Assembly (NCBI GenBank): GCA_937982505.1
Contig: CALJLV010000065.1
Span: 30,195-94,194, forward strand
Direction: 5' to 3'
DNA from: an uncultured Desulfobacteraceae bacterium
GTDB lineage: Bacteria > Desulfobacterota > Desulfobacteria > Desulfobacterales > UBA2174
DNA length: 64,000 nucleotides
The notes under the pieces are model-generated. The model worked only from the letters and a program-made list of their open reading frames with translations. It did no database searches and was not told the DNA's origin. The position numbers and the translations under genes are program-made. Positions 16,255 through 25,888 of the stretch are shown in pieces (the first letter of the stretch is position 1; each line of letters opens with the position of its first letter).

Positions 16255-18495
16255 TCAGGCCGGAAGTTCAATCACGAATTTGGCCCCCCGCGGCAAATTG
16301 CTCTCGGCCCGGATGGTGCCGCCGTGCTCTGAAAGGATGGTGTTGACGATGGTCAACCCGAGCCCCATGCCGCTCTTCTTGGTGGAAAAATTGGGCTCGA
16401 AAAGCCGTGAACGGTTCTTGAGGGGAATCCCCATGCCGTCATCGGCCACCTCGATGAGAACCAGGGCGTTTTCCGGGTCGTGGGACAGGGTCACGGTCAC
16501 CGTGCCGGATCGGCGCACCGCGGTCACGGCATTGTCCACCAGGTTGATGAGCGCCTGCTTGATCTGCTGGCGGTCCAGGTGAAGGGTCGGGATCGGATTG
16601 CGGATGTGGATGCCGAAGCGCACCTGCTCGTAGCCCTCGCGGTACAGGGCGATGGTCTCCTCGACGATGGGCGCCAGCTCGCAGGGTTCGCGCACCGCGG
16701 CCGGAAACCGGGCAAAGGCGGAAAATTCGTTGACCATGTTGCGGATCAGCTCCACATGGTCGATGATCATGCGCACGCACTCCTCGAATACCGGTTCGTT
16801 GAGGCGCGCGGCATACTTGCGCTTGAGGCGCTGGGCGGACAGGGTGATGGGCGTGAGCGGGTTCTTGACTTCGTGGGCGATGCGGCGCGCCACCTCCCGC
16901 CAGGCCGCCATGCGCTGGGCCTTCTCCAGTTCGGTAAGGTCGTCGAACACGCAGACCACGCCCATGTGACGGTTGCTGTCGTCGGTCAACGCGCTGGCAT
17001 GGGCCATGAAACTGCGCGGCTGGCCGGCCACCGTGACCGCGAGGGGAATCTCCAGGGTTTCTTCCGGCGCGCTGCGCAGGCGGTCCACGACCTCGGCGGC
17101 CATCTCCAGCAGCTCCCCTGAAAGGACCTCTGGAAAGGGGCGATCGAGAATTTGGCCGGCCCGCAGATCGAGCATTCGTTCCGCCGAAGGGTTGAAATTG
17201 GTGATACGGCCGTCGGCGGACACCGAAATCACCCCCGCGGAAACGTTGCGCAGCAGAATCTCCATGTACTGCCGGCGCGCCTCGATTTCCACGTTGCGCT
17301 CGCTCAGGGTGCGCGCCGAAGCCTCGAGCTGCTCGCGGCTGGTGCGCAGATCGCGGGTCATCTGGTTGAAGGCATCCACCAGGCTGCCGATCTCGTCGTC
17401 GGCGGGTGCGGCAATGGAGAAGCCCAGATCGCCCTCGGCCACCCGCCGGGTCCCTTCCGCCAGCTGGCGCAGTGGGATGGTGATGGTCTTGGCCAGGAAA
17501 AAGGCGAACCAGAGGGCGCAAAAGACCACCAGCAGCCCCACTACGGACAGGGTGATGTAGTAGGTGATGCGGATCGGCTCCTTGAGCAGTTTGATCTGCT
17601 GATACTCGGCGAAGCCTCGGGAAATGGAATCCAGCTTGAGCGACAGCTCGGGATCGATGACATGACCGAGGGCCACATAGGCTTCGGCCTCACCACGCCC
17701 GACCCCGAAAGGCACCGTGGCGATGGTGCGCAGCAGCTCACCGTAGGCCGCCGTGTGGGTGACCGTGCGCACCCCTCCGGGCGGGATCTCCGCCAGCAGT
17801 TCCTCGCTGGACAGCACCGGAAGCTGCCCCCCGCCGGGATTGTCGGCAACCGCCAGGTCGATCCGCCGGGCCCCCGGATCGTAGACCTCCACGCCGTGGA
17901 CATTGAAGGCCCGCTGGACCACGTGGATATAATTGTTCAGGTTCTTGCGGCGGCTGACCTCCATGTATCTCTTGACCCGGATCTGATAGGCCACCCGTTC
18001 GAGAAAAAAACGATTGGTGGCTTCGGCCCGCTGGTAGATCTGCTGTCCCACGGTCAGCGAATTGGCCAGCGCCTGCTCCACCGGCACATTGAACCAGAAT
18101 TCAATGCTGGTGGTGATGAAGTTGATGGCGAAGAAAAACAGAATCGAGGTGGGCATGAGGGTCAGGGCGATGAAGGCCACCACCAGACGGGTGCGCAGCC
18201 TGGCCCCCATGATGCGCCGGCGGCGTTCGTAGAGCAGCTTCACCAGGTTGCGGAAAACCAGAAATATCAACAAGATGAGAAGGATCAGGTTGATATTGAT
18301 GACGATGAACATCAAGATGGTGTTGGACACCGGGATCCCGGCCCCGAAGCGCAGAATTTGGGTTTCCGCGTAGGTCAGGACCGCCATCAACACCAGAATG
18401 GCGACGATCAGGATTTTCTCGCGGCGGCGGCGGTGGCGTTCGTCCTCGGACAACACCTGCCCGCCAGGCTTGACGGAACCGGGGATCATGGCCAA
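16255..18495 (-). CDS. ntrY: NtrY-like membrane sensor histidine kinase
   Basis: 746 residues. Cytoplasmic N-terminus, two close membrane helices (about residues 28-48 and 57-82), a third at about 107-130, a large periplasmic sensor region, a fourth helix near 315-338, then HAMP (..TIPLRQLAEGTRRVAEGDLG..), PAS (..MEILLRNVSAGVISVSADGRI..), HisKA (H541 in RRIAHEVKNPLTP) and HATPase_c (N box LINLVDNAV, G boxes DDGMGIP and GMGLGLTIV). This order is that of NtrY, partner of NtrX. The first Met at 18495 or the third codon Met at 18489 may start it; neither has a clear Shine-Dalgarno. Confidence 0.9.
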   Translation of the reverse strand: MAMIPGSVKPGGQVLSEDERHRRRREKILIVAILVLMAVLTYAETQILRFGAGIPVSNTILMFIVININLILLILLIFLVFRNLVKLLYERRRRIMGARLRTRLVVAFIALTLMPTSILFFFAINFITTSIEFWFNVPVEQALANSLTVGQQIYQRAEATNRFFLERVAYQIRVKRYMEVSRRKNLNNYIHVVQRAFNVHGVEVYDPGARRIDLAVADNPGGGQLPVLSSEELLAEIPPGGVRTVTHTAAYGELLRTIATVPFGVGRGEAEAYVALGHVIDPELSLKLDSISRGFAEYQQIKLLKEPIRITYYITLSVVGLLVVFCALWFAFFLAKTITIPLRQLAEGTRRVAEGDLGFSIAAPADDEIGSLVDAFNQMTRDLRTSREQLEASARTLSERNVEIEARRQYMEILLRNVSAGVISVSADGRITNFNPSAERMLDLRAGQILDRPFPEVLSGELLEMAAEVVDRLRSAPEETLEIPLAVTVAGQPRSFMAHASALTDDSNRHMGVVCVFDDLTELEKAQRMAAWREVARRIAHEVKNPLTPITLSAQRLKRKYAARLNEPVFEECVRMIIDHVELIRNMVNEFSAFARFPAAVREPCELAPIVEETIALYREGYEQVRFGIHIRNPIPTLHLDRQQIKQALINLVDNAVTAVRRSGTVTVTLSHDPENALVLIEVADDGMGIPLKNRSRLFEPNFSTKKSGMGLGLTIVNTILSEHGGTIRAESNLPRGAKFVIELPA

Positions 18496-18539
18496 TGGCG
18501 GCGACAGGGGCCGCAGGGCCCCTGGTCAGTAAATCCTGG

Positions 18540-19109
18540 TCAGTAAATAAAGTCGACGGTGTACCAGTCGGTCTCGAAATCCCACATGGACAAGAAAAAA
18601 AGCACGTGGTGCAGGTAGAAAGGCAGGGTCAGCCGGCTCAGCTCGGCCTTGGCCCGCAACTGATACTGCCTCCCCTTTTCGAGCTGGTGAAGGGCCGCCA
18701 CCTTCAGCCCTTCCACCGAGGTCATCCACTGGATAGCCTCTTCCAGGGACCGCGTCACCCGGGGCTTTCCCGGCTCCCAGGAGCGCATGACGGTAAACTC
18801 CTCCTTGAGCGTCTCGTAGCGCAGCGTGTGGGTCACGGTAATGTCGGCGATCCGGCGGTCGAGCCAGAAGCGGCGCACCTCGTGGAGGGAGGTCAGAAAG
18901 GAGAAGCTGGCCGGCACGCCCCCACGGATGGCCTCGAGGGTCTCGGGGCGAAAGGCCCCTTCGACCCTCAGGTAGATCAGCAGGTCATCCCGGGTATTGG
19001 TGACCGTGAAATCGGTGAGGCGGGCTTCCTGGGCATAGCCGCCGGGGGGCCCCAAAAGAGGTGCCAACAGGCAGAAGCAGGCCAACAGGATGCGTCGCGA
19101 AACCGTCAT
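18540..19109 (-). CDS. DUF4390 exported protein
   Basis: 189 residues with an N-terminal signal peptide (ILLACFCLLAPLLGPPGGYAQ) and a beta-rich domain with ARLTDFTVTNTRDDLLIYLR and ..YETLKEEFTV.., ending in a Trp/Phe/Tyr-rich tail. It matches the DUF4390 family, commonly found beside ntrY in proteobacteria; its function is unknown, and a periplasmic role in the NtrY signalling path is only inference from context. It sits between lpxC and ntrY on the same strand. Confidence 0.8.
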   Translation of the reverse strand: MTVSRRILLACFCLLAPLLGPPGGYAQEARLTDFTVTNTRDDLLIYLRVEGAFRPETLEAIRGGVPASFSFLTSLHEVRRFWLDRRIADITVTHTLRYETLKEEFTVMRSWEPGKPRVTRSLEEAIQWMTSVEGLKVAALHQLEKGRQYQLRAKAELSRLTLPFYLHHVLFFLSMWDFETDWYTVDFIY

Positions 19110-19177
19110 GGTCGTCCATTCCAGGCTTTGTCAAGCCCGTTGCGGCGGCCGCCAGGATGCCGGCCCCCGCCGCCGGC

Positions 19178-20113
19178 TCAGCCGGCGCACCCCGCCATGG
19201 GTTGCGGCGCGCGGGCGCGCGCGACGGATGCCACCGCATCCTTTGGGGCGAGGATGGTACGGGTTTCCCATGCGTCTTTGCGCGCAAAAAAATGCTTGAT
19301 GAACGCGTGGTTGAGGGCATGGCCGGATTTTTCGACCACCACATGGCCCATGAGGGGCATGCCCAGAAGGGAAAAATCCCCGATGCAGTCCAGGATCTTG
19401 TGCCGTACGAACTCGTCGGCGAAACGCAGCCCGCCCTCATTGAGAACCCGGTCCTGGGCCACCACCACGGCATTGGCCAGACTACCTCCCCTGGCCAGGC
19501 CGTAGCGCTGCATGACCTCCAGGTCCTGCAGCAGGCCGAAGGTGCGGGCGCCGGCGATCTCCCGGGCAAAGACCGCATCGCAGACCTCCACGGTGAGCGA
19601 CTGGCGGCCGATGATCGGATGATCGTAGGCGATGGCGCAGGTGATGGTGTAGGTGTCGGCCGGATACAGGCTGACCGCCTTGCCGTTTTCCCGCAGGATG
19701 ATGGGCTCCTTGACCACGAAGTAGCAGCGCGGCCCGGGTTGAGCGACGATTCCCGCCGCCATCAGCTCCCGGGTGAAGGGACCGGCGCTGCCGTCCATCA
19801 CCGGCACCTCGTAGGCATCCAGCTCCACCCGGGCATTGTCGACGCAAAGACCGGCAAAGGCCGCCATGAGATGCTCGATGGTGGAAACGATGAATCCGTT
19901 GTAGCCGATGACGGTGGCCTGACTGGTGTCCACCACGCGGTTGAAATGAGCCGTGATTCCCGGCGAGTCGGACAGATCGGTGCGGAAAAACTTGATGCCG
20001 TGGTTCACTGGCGCCGGCAGAATGGTCAGGTTGACGGTCTTGCCCGAATGCAGACCGACACCGCGACATCGAACCGGGTGGGCCAGGGTGCGTTGCTGCA
20101 GGTAAGGGAACAT
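19178..20113 (-). CDS. lpxC: UDP-3-O-acyl-N-acetylglucosamine deacetylase LpxC
   Basis: Zinc deacetylase catalysing the committed step of lipid A synthesis. 311 residues starting MFPYLQQRTLAHPV. Zinc ligands and catalytic residues are visible in STIEHLMAAFAG (His), HKILDCIGDFSLLG (His, Asp) and GHALNHAFI (His). The start at 20113 fits the family; an upstream in-frame ATG at 20245 would add 44 residues unlike LpxC. It proves a Gram-negative envelope. Head of lpxC-DUF4390-ntrY-ntrX-rsmD on the minus strand. Confidence 0.96.
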   Translation of the reverse strand: MFPYLQQRTLAHPVRCRGVGLHSGKTVNLTILPAPVNHGIKFFRTDLSDSPGITAHFNRVVDTSQATVIGYNGFIVSTIEHLMAAFAGLCVDNARVELDAYEVPVMDGSAGPFTRELMAAGIVAQPGPRCYFVVKEPIILRENGKAVSLYPADTYTITCAIAYDHPIIGRQSLTVEVCDAVFAREIAGARTFGLLQDLEVMQRYGLARGGSLANAVVVAQDRVLNEGGLRFADEFVRHKILDCIGDFSLLGMPLMGHVVVEKSGHALNHAFIKHFFARKDAWETRTILAPKDAVASVARARAPQPMAGCAG

Positions 20114-20426
20114 AGGATTACCGCTTGGCGGGGCGCCGGTTGGGGCGGCCCGCGCACCCAGGCCGACCGGATGGCGCCGGCGCCCGTGACGCGACGCCGG
20201 TGCTGCTCCGACCGGCCTGGATGCAAAAGTTTTGTTTACAATCAAAGACGTTACATTGTACTAAAATATCGCCTTGTAGCGCAGGATTCCCCTGTTTGGC
20301 AAGCGATTCCGACACAGACCGTCCGGCATGGGGCGGATCGATGCGGCCCATCGCGTTCCCGAAGGCCCCCCGAGCAGGGCCTTCGGGCATCGGGCGGCCG
20401 CTGCGGGGGGTTCACAGGGAGGCGTT
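20114..20426. other. Divergent lpxC/comM intergenic region
   Basis: A 313-bp gap that must hold both promoters. An AT-rich block at about 20230-20275 is the only candidate core, but no hexamer pair on either strand is close enough to consensus to assign. Two copies of related GC-rich sequence (CGATCGGG-like stretches around 20335-20400) are present. No gene seen. Confidence 0.5.
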
Positions 20427-21968
20427 TTGCTGGCCAAGGTACACAGCAGTGCGGTGATGGGCATCGATGCCTATCTGGTGGAAGTCGAGGTGGACATCGC
20501 CCCGGGGCTGCCCGCCTACACCACCGTGGGGCTGCCGGAAACGGCGGTCAAGGAGAGCAAGGAGCGGGTCAAGGCGGCCATCGTCAATTCGGGCTATGAA
20601 TTTCCCGACGACCGGATCACGGTCAACCTGGCGCCGGCCAGCATCAAGAAGGAAGGCACCGGCTTCGATCTGCCCGTTGCCCTGGGAATCCTGGCCGCCA
20701 CCGGCATCGCGCCCCAGGCGCGCATGGAACGCTACCTGGTGCTGGGTGAACTCTCCCTGGACGGCCGGATCAAGGCGGTCAAGGGATCCTTGCCCATGGC
20801 CCTGCGCGCCCGGGCCGCCGGCATGGCCGGCATCATCGTCCCGCGCGAAAACGGCTCCGAGGCGGCCGTGGTGGGTGATATCGACGTGTTTCCAGTGGTC
20901 GACCTGCCCCAGGTGGTGGAATTCTTGCGCGGCATGGCGGCCGTTCCGCCACTGCGGCTCGACGTGGCGGCCCTCTTTGCCGAGCAGGCCCACGATGCGG
21001 GGGACTTTTCCGAGGTCATGGGCCAGGAGTACGTCAAGCGCGCCATGGAAGTGGCCGCGGCCGGAAGCCACAATCTGTTGATGATCGGCCCGCCGGGTTC
21101 GGGCAAAACCATGCTCGCCAGGCGGCTGGTGACCATCCTGCCGCCCCTCAGTTTCGCCGAGGCCATCGAGACCACCAAGGTCTTCAGCGTGGTGGGGCTG
21201 CTCACCGAGGGACGCCCCCTGGTGACCCGGCGCCCGTTTCGCGCCCCGCATCACACCATCTCCGACGCCGGTCTCATCGGCGGGGGACACATTCCGCGTC
21301 CCGGGGAGGTGAGTCTGGCCCACAACGGGGTCCTCTTTCTCGACGAGCTGCCCGAGTACAAGAAGCATGTCCTGGAAGTGCTGCGCCAGCCCCTGGAGGA
21401 CCTGAAGGTGACCATCGCCCGGGCCGCCTCGACGTTGACCTACCCTTCGGCGGTGATGCTGGTGGCGGCCATGAATCCTTGCCCCTGCGGCTTTCTGGGC
21501 GATGAGCGCCATGAGTGCCGCTGCAGCCACACCCAGATCCACCGCTACCGCTCCAAGATTTCCGGCCCCCTGCTGGACCGCATCGACATCCATGTGGAAG
21601 TGCCGGCCGTGGCCTACCGGGAGCTGGCCGGCCAGGGGGTCCGCGGTGCCTCCTCGGCCGAGATGGCCCGGCGGGTGGCCGAGGCGCGCCAGCGCCAGAC
21701 CCAACGCTTTGCCGGCACCCCGATCCACTGCAACGCCCAGATGCGGAGCCGGCACATCCGTCGCTTTTGCCCCGTTGACGCCGGCGGCCACCAGCTGCTG
21801 GAAAACGCGGTGGACCGCCTCGGCCTCTCGGCCCGGGCCTACAACCGCGTGCTCAAAATCGGTCGCACCATCGCCGATCTGGAGGCCAGCGACGCCATCA
21901 CGCCGCGCCACATCGGCGAGGCGATCCAGTACCGCAGCCTGGACCGCCGCAAGTTTGCCCTGGGCTGA
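20427..21968 (+). CDS. comM: YifB/ComM Mg-chelatase-like AAA+ ATPase
   Basis: 513 residues: N-terminal ChlI-type/Lon-protease-like fold ([20 protein letters not shown]), Mg-chelatase AAA+ core (Walker [15 protein letters not shown], Walker [12 protein letters not shown]) and the C-terminal ComM domain (..[19 protein letters not shown]..). ComM helicase promotes branch migration during natural transformation, which would fit a cell with type IV pili; in many species its role is untested. The start is a TTG at 20427 with AGGGAGG 4 nt upstream, giving [12 protein letters not shown], the usual family beginning. Confidence 0.92.
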   Translation: MLAKVHSSAVMGIDAYLVEVEVDIAPGLPAYTTVGLPETAVKESKERVKAAIVNSGYEFPDDRITVNLAPASIKKEGTGFDLPVALGILAATGIAPQARMERYLVLGELSLDGRIKAVKGSLPMALRARAAGMAGIIVPRENGSEAAVVGDIDVFPVVDLPQVVEFLRGMAAVPPLRLDVAALFAEQAHDAGDFSEVMGQEYVKRAMEVAAAGSHNLLMIGPPGSGKTMLARRLVTILPPLSFAEAIETTKVFSVVGLLTEGRPLVTRRPFRAPHHTISDAGLIGGGHIPRPGEVSLAHNGVLFLDELPEYKKHVLEVLRQPLEDLKVTIARAASTLTYPSAVMLVAAMNPCPCGFLGDERHECRCSHTQIHRYRSKISGPLLDRIDIHVEVPAVAYRELAGQGVRGASSAEMARRVAEARQRQTQRFAGTPIHCNAQMRSRHIRRFCPVDAGGHQLLENAVDRLGLSARAYNRVLKIGRTIADLEASDAITPRHIGEAIQYRSLDRRKFALG

Positions 21969-21995
21969 CCGAAGGCGTCAGGCGCTGGTGGCGGA

Positions 21996-23360
21996 TCAAA
22001 ACTTCGGCGTCCCCCACAGCTTCAGGACCCGGATCAGGGCCAGGCACCCCACCAGCAGAACCGCAAAGACCAGGCAGGTCAGCCCCACGCTCCAGTGCCA
22101 CCAGACCGGGGCGTTGACCAGCACCATGCTGCCCACGATGATCGGCACCGCCAACACGTTCATCAGCCCGATTTCGATGGCCACCGGAGTCTTGAATTCC
22201 GGATCGACGATGCGCAGCAGCAGCAGGCCGCTAGAGACGGTGCCGGTGCAGGTGCCGTAGATGGTCAGGGTCCGCTCCAGGGCCAGGTCGTCGAGGCGCC
22301 GGCCCAGATAGACCACGACAACGGTGGTCGCCACCCCACTGGACAGGCACATCACGGTGATGGGCAGAAGGTACTGCCAGACCACCACGACCTGGATGGC
22401 CATCACCGTGGCCACGATCAGATAATCCACCGACCACCCGGTGATCCGGCGCTGGATGCCCGGATCGATGAGATGATCGATGCCCAGGCGGGCCATGAGC
22501 ACCCTGAGCCCCAGGGCGATCGCCATTCCGAAAAAGAAGAAGAAGCCCCAGAGAATCTGCCCGGCGTCGGGCGGCAGAAACCGCCCCAGCCCGACGACGA
22601 ATCCGTAGGTGAGCACATAGACCAGCCCGATCAGGGCCGCCTGAAAAGCGAGGGTGTCGATGTTGCCCGAGTGCATCGTCATCTGACCGGCCGTCTCGCG
22701 GGACTGGCCCCGGCCGACGATCCCCGTGAGCACTTCGGCGGGGAGGGTCCCGTCCCCGTGCCGGGCCAGGCCGCGACGCAGGCCCCAGTTGGCCAGCGGC
22801 ACCCCCACGAAGAAGGCGAAGAAGAACCCCACGGCGGCAAAGGTCAGGCCGATGGTCGCGGCGTGGCGGAAACCGAATCCTTCCCAGACCTTGCCGATGG
22901 AAAGGGCCTGGCCGGGCCCCTCGGTGAAGCCCAGGGGCGCGAAAAAGCCGAAAGTAGCGAACAGTTCCTGGCCGAAGAAGCCGAAGCCGATCACGCAGAG
23001 TCCGCCGATCACCGCCTGCAGGGGCAGGGTCACCCCTTCGATCAGGGCCATCCACAGCGGCCCCCTGAGCCTGCCGCCGCGGGGTGGACCGTGGCTTTCT
23101 GAGGGGTCGGCCCGCGTCAGGCCGACGGAGATGAAGGAAATGTTGAAGAGATGAAACGCGAAGGATTCGATCTGCTTGACGTCCAGACTCACCAGCCCCG
23201 TGCTGACGACGGCCAGCCCGATGACACCGCCGATGAGGCAGCTGGGAAAGAGGAACTTCTGCAGCCAGACCACCCTGGCCCGCAGCCAGACACCCACGAG
23301 CAGCACGATGGACAGGGTACCGAAAACCATAAACGCCCCGAACGGAAAAGGACTTTGCAT
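21996..23360 (-). CDS. Sodium:glutamate symporter (GltS-like)
   Basis: 454-residue polytopic membrane protein with about ten or more hydrophobic segments and the re-entrant-loop glycine motifs of the GltS family, e.g. FGFFAPLGFTEGPGQALSIG and IYGTCTGTVSSGLLLLRIVDP. It probably imports a dicarboxylic amino acid with Na+. A monocistronic gene convergent with comM (27-nt gap); the exact substrate cannot be read from sequence. Confidence 0.85.
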   Translation of the reverse strand: MQSPFPFGAFMVFGTLSIVLLVGVWLRARVVWLQKFLFPSCLIGGVIGLAVVSTGLVSLDVKQIESFAFHLFNISFISVGLTRADPSESHGPPRGGRLRGPLWMALIEGVTLPLQAVIGGLCVIGFGFFGQELFATFGFFAPLGFTEGPGQALSIGKVWEGFGFRHAATIGLTFAAVGFFFAFFVGVPLANWGLRRGLARHGDGTLPAEVLTGIVGRGQSRETAGQMTMHSGNIDTLAFQAALIGLVYVLTYGFVVGLGRFLPPDAGQILWGFFFFFGMAIALGLRVLMARLGIDHLIDPGIQRRITGWSVDYLIVATVMAIQVVVVWQYLLPITVMCLSSGVATTVVVVYLGRRLDDLALERTLTIYGTCTGTVSSGLLLLRIVDPEFKTPVAIEIGLMNVLAVPIIVGSMVLVNAPVWWHWSVGLTCLVFAVLLVGCLALIRVLKLWGTPKF

Positions 23361-23538
23361 GAAAGACCCCCCTTTTTGGGACCTTGACCGGTTGGCCGGG
23401 AAAAAGGCGCCACGGGCGCCGATCCGTTGCGGGTGCCGTTTCTTCCAGGGACCGCTGGCCGTCCAGGGCGGATCTTGCAGATTCCGGCCCGCCCTGGACA
23501 GGACCCCGGCAAGCGTCCCCCGGCACCGTGCGCGGGCG

Positions 23539-23970
23539 CTAGCCGCCCAGCAGTTCCTTGACGATGGCGCTGGCCCGCTTCATGTCGACCTGGGGATTGC
23601 CCTTGACGGCTGCCATCACCTGCCCCACGGCCTTGGGCGACTTTTCGGCCAGCGCGTCCACGATGGGCTGCAGGAGGCGGCGCAGATCATCGTCCGCAAG
23701 CCGCCGTGGCAGGTAGGCGTCCAGGATCTCGTTTTCCGCCCCGAGTTTGGCCACGGTTTCGGCCCGGCCGGCCGCCATGGCCTCTTCGTTGTTTTTGATG
23801 AACTTGCGGATCTTGGCCAGCACCTCCTCCTCGGTGGGATCCCGGGCCGCCTCCCGGCGGGCGTCGGAGCGGGCCTCGCCGATCACGGTGGCCAGCAGGG
23901 TGGCGCGGGTCTTGTCGCCGGCCTTGAAGGCCGCCAGGCGGTCGCGGGTCAGTTTTTCCAGTACGCTCAT
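23539..23970 (-). CDS. yqeY: GatB/YqeY domain protein
   Basis: 143 residues, all of it the YqeY domain homologous to the C-terminal tRNA-binding region of GatB: SVLEKLTRDRLAAFKAGDKT, then ..ILDAYLPRRLADDDLRRL.., ending ..MKRASAIVKELLGG. Probably a tRNA-associated protein; its molecular role is not established. The start at 23970 has GGAGG upstream. It lies 178 nt downstream of the gltS start on the same strand. Confidence 0.92.
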   Translation of the reverse strand: MSVLEKLTRDRLAAFKAGDKTRATLLATVIGEARSDARREAARDPTEEEVLAKIRKFIKNNEEAMAAGRAETVAKLGAENEILDAYLPRRLADDDLRRLLQPIVDALAEKSPKAVGQVMAAVKGNPQVDMKRASAIVKELLGG

Positions 23971-24122
23971 GACAACCTCCCTGGACTCAGAGTCCCGGCA
24001 CCGGATCCCCTGTCCCGGCGCTGGAACGGCCATGGGAGCAGGAGAAAAAACCGGTGTCCTGCCCCCCGTTGGGCTTTGCGGCGTCCGTCCGGCAAAGCGG
24101 CGGCGTCGGAAACCGACTCATT

Positions 24123-24737
24123 TCAGGCACCATGCTCCCCCGTCAGGGCCACGGCCAGCATGACCCCCAGGATGGCCACGCTTTCCATGTCCAGATAGGC
24201 GGACGCCCGGCGTTCGAAAATCAGGCGGCACGCGGCGTCGAACTCGGGGTCGGCATCGTTGAAGAGCAGGAAAACGGGAATCCGCGGCAGGGCTGGAATC
24301 CGCACGGCCACGTCATAGGGAAGGTTCCCGTCCAGCGGCTGGCCGCCGATTCGCCCGCAGCGCGCCGCCAGTTCCGGGACGCGCCCCGCGAACGCCCGGG
24401 CAATGGGGATTTCGGCGTTGCGTTCAAAATAGCTCACCAGGGGGGCGGCGTCGGGAAATTCCCGGTAGGCGGACCAGGCCGGGTCCGGCGAAACCTCCAC
24501 GGGATCCGCGAGCAGGTAGCGGGCCGCCACCACCAGCACCTCGAAGGGCGCCTGACGGCCGTCGGCCGCCAGGAGGCGCCCCGCTTCGAAACGGTAGGTC
24601 CGGCCCAGAACGGGAAGGATGACGGACCGGTCCCGGACTTCGAGGCCCAGCCGGGGCCCCAGATCCGACACAGACAGGTTTTCCAGGCGCTGAAGGTAAT
24701 AACGGGCCGTCTCTTGGAAAACGGGGGCTTTCTTCAT
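24123..24737 (-). CDS. DUF3786 protein
   Basis: 204 residues, soluble, no signal peptide. Features are DPAWSAYREFPDAAPLVSYF, ..GQPLDGNLPYDVAVRIPALP.., and IPVFLLFNDADPEFDAACRL followed by ERRASAYLDMESVAILG, which match the DUF3786 family common in corrinoid-using and sulfate-reducing anaerobes. Function unknown. Start chosen at MKKAPVF (24737); the frame stays open upstream to 25172 without family-like sequence. Confidence 0.75.
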   Translation of the reverse strand: MKKAPVFQETARYYLQRLENLSVSDLGPRLGLEVRDRSVILPVLGRTYRFEAGRLLAADGRQAPFEVLVVAARYLLADPVEVSPDPAWSAYREFPDAAPLVSYFERNAEIPIARAFAGRVPELAARCGRIGGQPLDGNLPYDVAVRIPALPRIPVFLLFNDADPEFDAACRLIFERRASAYLDMESVAILGVMLAVALTGEHGA

Positions 24738-25156
24738 GGTGGACTCCCCTGGGGCATCCATGGAACCGGGGGTGCCGAGGGTCAAAGCGCCTCGCTGAGG
24801 CCCCGGCCTTGGGCGGGCCCCGCGAGACGCCAGCCGTTGACCAGGTGAACCGGGCACCCCGGAAGGCCGCAATGGCCCGGCACGATGGGCAGGCCCGCCC
24901 GTCCTGGCAGCGGCGCCGGCTTGACGGTCCGGGGTGATGACGGCCAAACCGAAGGAGGGATCATAGCCCAACCAGGGTCCCTTGCCAATCCCCACAGGCC
25001 AGAGGCCAGCCGCCGTTTGCACTGCCACCGGGAGCCGGTTTGTGATACGATGCCCGCAGGCAGCCTGCCGGGGCGCTGCGCGACCCGCCACGAAACCTTC
25101 ACGCGCCAGGGACGCAGGGCGTCCGGCGCGGCTTTTCGCCCATGAGGAGGCACCGC
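24738..25156. other. Intergenic region, no supported gene
   Basis: About 420 bp between divergent genes. All frames on the minus strand and one on the plus strand are open for long stretches, but this is expected at this GC content and none of the translations resembles a protein I know or has a ribosome binding site. Promoters for the flanking genes should lie here; no clear hexamers were found. Confidence 0.45.
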
Positions 25157-25888
25157 ATGATCCGTCCGTCACGCACCGCCGTTTTGGCCGCCGCGGCCTT
25201 CTGGCTCTGGGGCTGTGCCACCGCCTACCAGAGCAAGCCGCTTCCCTTCAAGCCGCCCGAGGCCCATGCCAACGCCACCGACGTGGCCGGGGTCCGTATC
25301 GGGGCCCAGGCCTACAGCGACCCCCAAACAGCCGCCGAAACCTTCGGGTTTGACGTCATCGGCGCCGGGATGCTCCCGGTGATGGTGGTCCTCGACAACC
25401 AGAGCGGCCAGCCGGTGCACATCCATGCCGACCAGTCATTTCTCGAGGACGCCGCCGGCAACCTCTGGCCGGTGCTCAGCCGCCAGAACGCCCAGGAACG
25501 GGCCGCGCGCTTCTCCAAAACCCGCGAAATTTTCAAGGAGGGGGCCTATGCCGGATTTCTGGGAGCGGCCGCCGGCGGTCTGGTGGGCGCGGCCATCGGC
25601 ATTGTCAGCGGGGAAAACGTGGCCGTCGCGGCCGGCAAGGGGGCGGCCATGGGGGCCGCCGCCGGGGCGGTCCTGGGCGGCACCCGGGGCTACGGCCAGG
25701 ATCGGACGGGCCGGGATGTCCAGGCCGACATGGAGGCCCGGTCCATCGAAAACGTGGCCGTCGAACCGGGCACCCTGGCCCACGGGCTCCTGTTTTTCCC
25801 GGCCGAGGCCGGCCAGGTTCGGCAGCTGCGGCTGCAGGTGCGCGACGTGCACGGCGGGCGCGCCCACACGGCCCGGCTGGCCCTGTGA
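25157..25888 (+). CDS. Lipoprotein with glycine-zipper segment
   Basis: 243 residues. Signal peptide with lipobox (LWGCATA). The C-terminal half has a long Gly/Ala-rich, glycine-zipper membrane-like segment (..GFLGAAAGGLVGAAIGIVSG.. then ..GAAMGAAAGAVLGGTRGYG..), of the type that inserts into or self-associates at the envelope. The middle part (GMLPVMVVLDNQSGQPVHI) is beta-like. The start at 25157 is fixed by AGGAGG at 25145-25150. Its stop overlaps a GTG start of the next gene. Function unknown. Confidence 0.8.
   Translation: MIRPSRTAVLAAAAFWLWGCATAYQSKPLPFKPPEAHANATDVAGVRIGAQAYSDPQTAAETFGFDVIGAGMLPVMVVLDNQSGQPVHIHADQSFLEDAAGNLWPVLSRQNAQERAARFSKTREIFKEGAYAGFLGAAAGGLVGAAIGIVSGENVAVAAGKGAAMGAAAGAVLGGTRGYGQDRTGRDVQADMEARSIENVAVEPGTLAHGLLFFPAEAGQVRQLRLQVRDVHGGRAHTARLAL

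Noticed and set aside
24738..25156. N-terminal extension of the DUF3786 protein or a gene remnant
   Set aside because: Open frames exist but have no family-like sequence, no ribosome binding site and no domain.
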